Shown here piece by piece: positions 61,456 through 64,000 of a stretch of 64,000 nucleotides of DNA (its first letter is position 1; every line of letters starts with the position of its first letter). A program made the translations under genes and the position numbers. Source of the DNA: Nodosilinea sp. PGN35 (lineage in GTDB: Bacteria; Cyanobacteriota; Cyanobacteriia; Phormidesmidales; Phormidesmidaceae). The stretch lies in the NCBI RefSeq assembly GCF_029109325.1, contig NZ_JAQKQJ010000010.1, forward strand, positions 806,001-870,000, given 5' to 3'. A model generated the notes under the pieces. It ran no database searches. It had not been told where the DNA came from and saw only the letters and a list, made by a program, of their open reading frames with translations.

Positions 61456-62547
61456 ATGCGCTACTTGACCCAACGCTCGACCCCTGTTTCGGCCTCGCTG
61501 ACGGTTTCGCTGGGGCTGCTGCCGCTGTTGACCGCCGCCCTAACTCTCCCGGGGAGCCTGCCCCGCGCCCTGGCCCAGACTCCGCCCCAGCCAAATTTTC
61601 CGGGCGATCGCGCCAGCGGCATGCTAAAAGCGGGCGATCGGGTGCGGGTCACTGTGGTGGGCTTTCCCGACCTGTCGGGGGAACTGCCCCTGGGGGCCGA
61701 CGGCACCCTGCAACTGCCCCTGGTGGGCAGCCTGCCCCTGGCGGGCCTCACCCCCGCCGCCGCCACCGAGGCCCTGGACGCGGCCCTGCGCCCCTACGTG
61801 CGCCGCCCCCAGGTCAGCCTGGTGGTGGTGGACAGCCGCCCCCTGCGGGTCAGCGTCACGGGGGCGGTGGGCCAGCCCGGCCCCTACCGCATTCGTCCGG
61901 AGGAGCTAGGCGGCGACCCCTACCCCACCCTCAGCGGTGTGATCAGCCTGGCCGGCGGCATCACCCCCGACGCCGACCTCAGGCGAATTGTGATCCGGCG
62001 ATCGCCCCTGGCAGCGGCTTCCACCGCCTCTGGCGGGTCGCTGCCCCTGGGCACCGGGGCCGGGGGCGAGCTGCGCATCGACCTGTGGGAGGCCATTCAG
62101 CAGGGCCGCCTGGCCGCCGACCCGGTGATTTTAGACGGCGACGAAATTGTGGTGGCCCGTGCCCAGGTGATCTCCCCCGAACAGCAGCAGCAGTTTTTGC
62201 GCTCCACCGTCGCCCCGGCGGAACTCTCCATCAGCGTGGCCGGGGAGGTGCGCCAGCCGGGCCGCACCGTGGTGGTGCCCGTCGGCGGGGTCAGCGCGGC
62301 GGTGGCGGCGGCGGGCGGCCCCACCAACGACGCCAACCTGAACGAGATCGTGCTGTTTCGTATGGCCCCCAACGGCCAGCTCACCCAGCAGACCTTCCGC
62401 TTTGGCGAAGACTCGGGGCCGCTGCACCAGGGGGACGTGATTTTGGTCAACCGCAACGCCACCGGCAATGTGGGCAGCGTGTTCAACTTCCTGGGCACCC
62501 TGCTCAACCCCTTCAGCGCCCTGTCCAACATCTTCAACAACGACTAG
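61456..62547 (+). CDS. Polysaccharide export protein (Wza/SLBB-like)
   Basis: This 363-residue protein begins with a signal peptide ending near PRALAQTPPQ, followed by a PES domain (LKAGDRVRVTVVGFPDLSGE) and SLBB-type domains (LRVSVTGAVGQPGPY, LSISVAGEVRQPGR). It belongs to the outer-membrane exopolysaccharide channel family. Two close ATGs are possible; I choose MRYLTQ because CCGAGG stands 7 bases before it. It begins 13 bases after the Wzc-like gene, in the usual order of export genes. Confidence 0.9.
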   Translation: MRYLTQRSTPVSASLTVSLGLLPLLTAALTLPGSLPRALAQTPPQPNFPGDRASGMLKAGDRVRVTVVGFPDLSGELPLGADGTLQLPLVGSLPLAGLTPAAATEALDAALRPYVRRPQVSLVVVDSRPLRVSVTGAVGQPGPYRIRPEELGGDPYPTLSGVISLAGGITPDADLRRIVIRRSPLAAASTASGGSLPLGTGAGGELRIDLWEAIQQGRLAADPVILDGDEIVVARAQVISPEQQQQFLRSTVAPAELSISVAGEVRQPGRTVVVPVGGVSAAVAAAGGPTNDANLNEIVLFRMAPNGQLTQQTFRFGEDSGPLHQGDVILVNRNATGNVGSVFNFLGTLLNPFSALSNIFNND

Positions 62548-62631
62548 CGTTTAGCTCCTGTCTCGAGGGTGGTGCGTGGCGGCGCACCGGCCCTACCGCC
62601 ACCCGCTGCTGTCGATTCTTCAGGTACAACC

Positions 62632-64000
62632 ATGGCTGTTTCCCCCACCAACACTACCCCCGACTGGCGGCGATCGCTGCTGGCGGCGGTGCTGGCGGCG
62701 ATCGCTGGACTGGCCATCGGCGGGGCGGCGGGGGCTTCGCCGCTGCTGATCGCCGTGGGGCTGGTGGCCCTGGGGCTGGGCCTCAGCCTGGTGATCCGGC
62801 TTGAGTACACGGTGCTGGCGCTGTTCATTGTGCGCAGCGGCCTGGATCTGTTTTCCAACTACCAGCTGCCGGTGGCCTTTGCCCTGGGTATCGACGCCCT
62901 GGCCATCGGCTTTGTGGCGCTGCTGCTGATGGGTCGCCGCCGCGTTCACCTGGACGGATTCTGGGTGTTTTTTGCCCTGTGGGTGGCGCTGCAGGGGCTG
63001 TGGGTAGTGCTGATGGGGCTGGGCACCCCCGGCATGGAGCGGGCGCTGCTGCCCTCGGCGGTGCGCGAGTGGGTGCGGCTGTTCTCCTGGCTGCTGGGCT
63101 ACCTGCTGATTCTGCAATTCAAAGACCGCCTGCCGCCCCAGCGGGTGCTGGGGCTGCTGTTTTTGGCCCTGGTGATTCCACTGCTGACGGCGACGATGCA
63201 GATGGTGGTGCCACCCCACCTGCTGCCGGGGGTGCTGGTGTTCGATGGCGACGGGGCCTTTGAGGCCAACTCCCGCATCAGCGGCAGCCTGGGCCACTCC
63301 AACACCTTTGGCACCTACGTGCTGTTTTTCCTGGGCCTGACCTACTGGAAAATGCTCCATTCCCAGCGGCGGCTGGGCTGGCTGGCGCTGATGGGGGTGC
63401 TGGCGTTCTTTTTAGTCAGCACCAAGGCGCTGGGGGCCCTGGCCATGTTTGGCACCTTCATTCTGCTGGTGACCATTCCCAAGCTGTCTCTCGGACGGCT
63501 GCTGGGCAGCGGGGTGCTGGCGGGGGCGATCGCCGTGCTGTTTACCAGCACCGAGTTTGGCCGCGATCGCCTGGCCTCCCTGTACGACACCCCCCTGCTG
63601 AATCCAGAGATCAACTGGTCGCGATCGATTCTGCTGTCCTGGTTTGACGGCAACAGCTTCAACTGGCGCATTGCCCAGTGGACTTTTCTGACCGACGCCT
63701 GGCGCGAAGCACCGCTGCTGGGGCGGGGGCTAAACAGCAGTTCCTACCTCAGCGTATTTCAGAACTACGCCCACAACGACTATGTGCGGGCGCTGGCGGA
63801 GGGCGGCATTGTGGGTCTGGGGCTTTTCCTGCTATTTCTGGGTGCCCAGGCGTTCTGGCTGGCCCGCATCATCTGCCGCCATCCCCCTAACCATCCCCGG
63901 CGCAACCTGGCGCTGATTCTGCTGGCGTTCTTGGGGGCCTCCCTGGTGGGCATGAGCACCGAAAACATCTGGTCCCACACCACCCTTTATTACTACTGGT
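62632..64000 (+). CDS. O-antigen ligase/Wzy-like membrane protein, partial
   Basis: At least 456 residues are present before the window ends in frame without a stop. About 11 transmembrane helices are visible so far, with the family loop SGSLGHSNTFGTYVLF and the later HNDYVRALAEGGIVGLGLFLLFL, which are typical of O-antigen ligase/polymerase proteins. It probably polymerises the repeat units or transfers the finished glycan. The start ATG has no strong ribosome-binding site; 84 bases separate it from the exporter gene. Confidence 0.85.
   Translation, partial: MAVSPTNTTPDWRRSLLAAVLAAIAGLAIGGAAGASPLLIAVGLVALGLGLSLVIRLEYTVLALFIVRSGLDLFSNYQLPVAFALGIDALAIGFVALLLMGRRRVHLDGFWVFFALWVALQGLWVVLMGLGTPGMERALLPSAVREWVRLFSWLLGYLLILQFKDRLPPQRVLGLLFLALVIPLLTATMQMVVPPHLLPGVLVFDGDGAFEANSRISGSLGHSNTFGTYVLFFLGLTYWKMLHSQRRLGWLALMGVLAFFLVSTKALGALAMFGTFILLVTIPKLSLGRLLGSGVLAGAIAVLFTSTEFGRDRLASLYDTPLLNPEINWSRSILLSWFDGNSFNWRIAQWTFLTDAWREAPLLGRGLNSSSYLSVFQNYAHNDYVRALAEGGIVGLGLFLLFLGAQAFWLARIICRHPPNHPRRNLALILLAFLGASLVGMSTENIWSHTTLYYYW

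Overview
The window comes from a GC-rich, filamentous, probably non-heterocystous cyanobacterium of the Leptolyngbya/Nodosilinea type. The evidence is the very frequent HIP1 octamer GCGATCGC, cyanophycinase, the Mg-chelatase subunit ChlD, a helical carotenoid protein, a fraC-fraD-fraE septal-junction operon, pentapeptide-repeat and PRC-barrel proteins, and a SelD fused to a flavin oxidoreductase as known from cyanobacteria. I saw no tRNA, rRNA, CRISPR array or intact insertion sequence.

1-9.1 kb: the end of a release-factor-like protein; cyanophycinase followed by an aspartoacylase-type deacylase; two small membrane proteins (HdeD/DUF308 and DUF1206); the leftward fraCDE operon; a tandem-duplicated cobalamin adenosyltransferase-like P-loop protein; and a PRC-barrel protein. 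9.1-27.1 kb: the oxidoreductase-SelD fusion, a sensor kinase with a GGDEF-EAL response regulator, a gamma-glutamylcyclotransferase-like protein, a two-repeat hypothetical, chlD, a class III cyclase with three copies of an unnamed C-terminal repeat, a pentapeptide protein, a second PRC-barrel protein, a BrkB-family membrane protein, cysC and two small hypotheticals.

27.3-41.7 kb is the most unusual part. It holds a translationally coupled pair of signalling ATPases (AAA plus an nSTAND/TPR-like protein), a lone helical carotenoid protein, an NfeD-flotillin-flotillin operon, and a copper module in which the chaperone and a MerR-type promoter survive while the P-type ATPase is a multiply broken pseudogene. 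Next come a UPF0175/DUF3368 toxin-antitoxin-like pair and a two-gene TIR/nSTAND module. In both genes of that module the 3' part is AT-rich (samples of 37-40% GC) and the 5' part is host-like (68-72%), with the change at or near a domain edge. I read them as chimeric conflict or defence genes whose TIR-containing ends were exchanged, and this is my best candidate for an undescribed system.

41.8-64.0 kb is an exopolysaccharide locus in two divergent arms around a roughly 1 kb intergenic region. The leftward arm (GT2, DegT aminotransferase, Gfo/Idh dehydrogenase, hexapeptide acetyltransferase, FAD enzyme, methyltransferase, polysaccharide deacetylase, flippase-like protein) looks like amino-sugar and lipid-linked glycan modification. 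The rightward arm holds the initiating sugar-phosphate transferase, two GT4 enzymes, a STAS protein, a UDP-GlcNAc 2-epimerase, a secreted RTX protein, a Wzc-like protein with a degenerate P-loop, a Wza-like exporter and a Wzy/O-antigen-ligase-like protein cut by the window end.

Palindromes and simple-sequence repeats are scattered through the window. Several lie inside coding regions, where they form interdomain linkers or tails.
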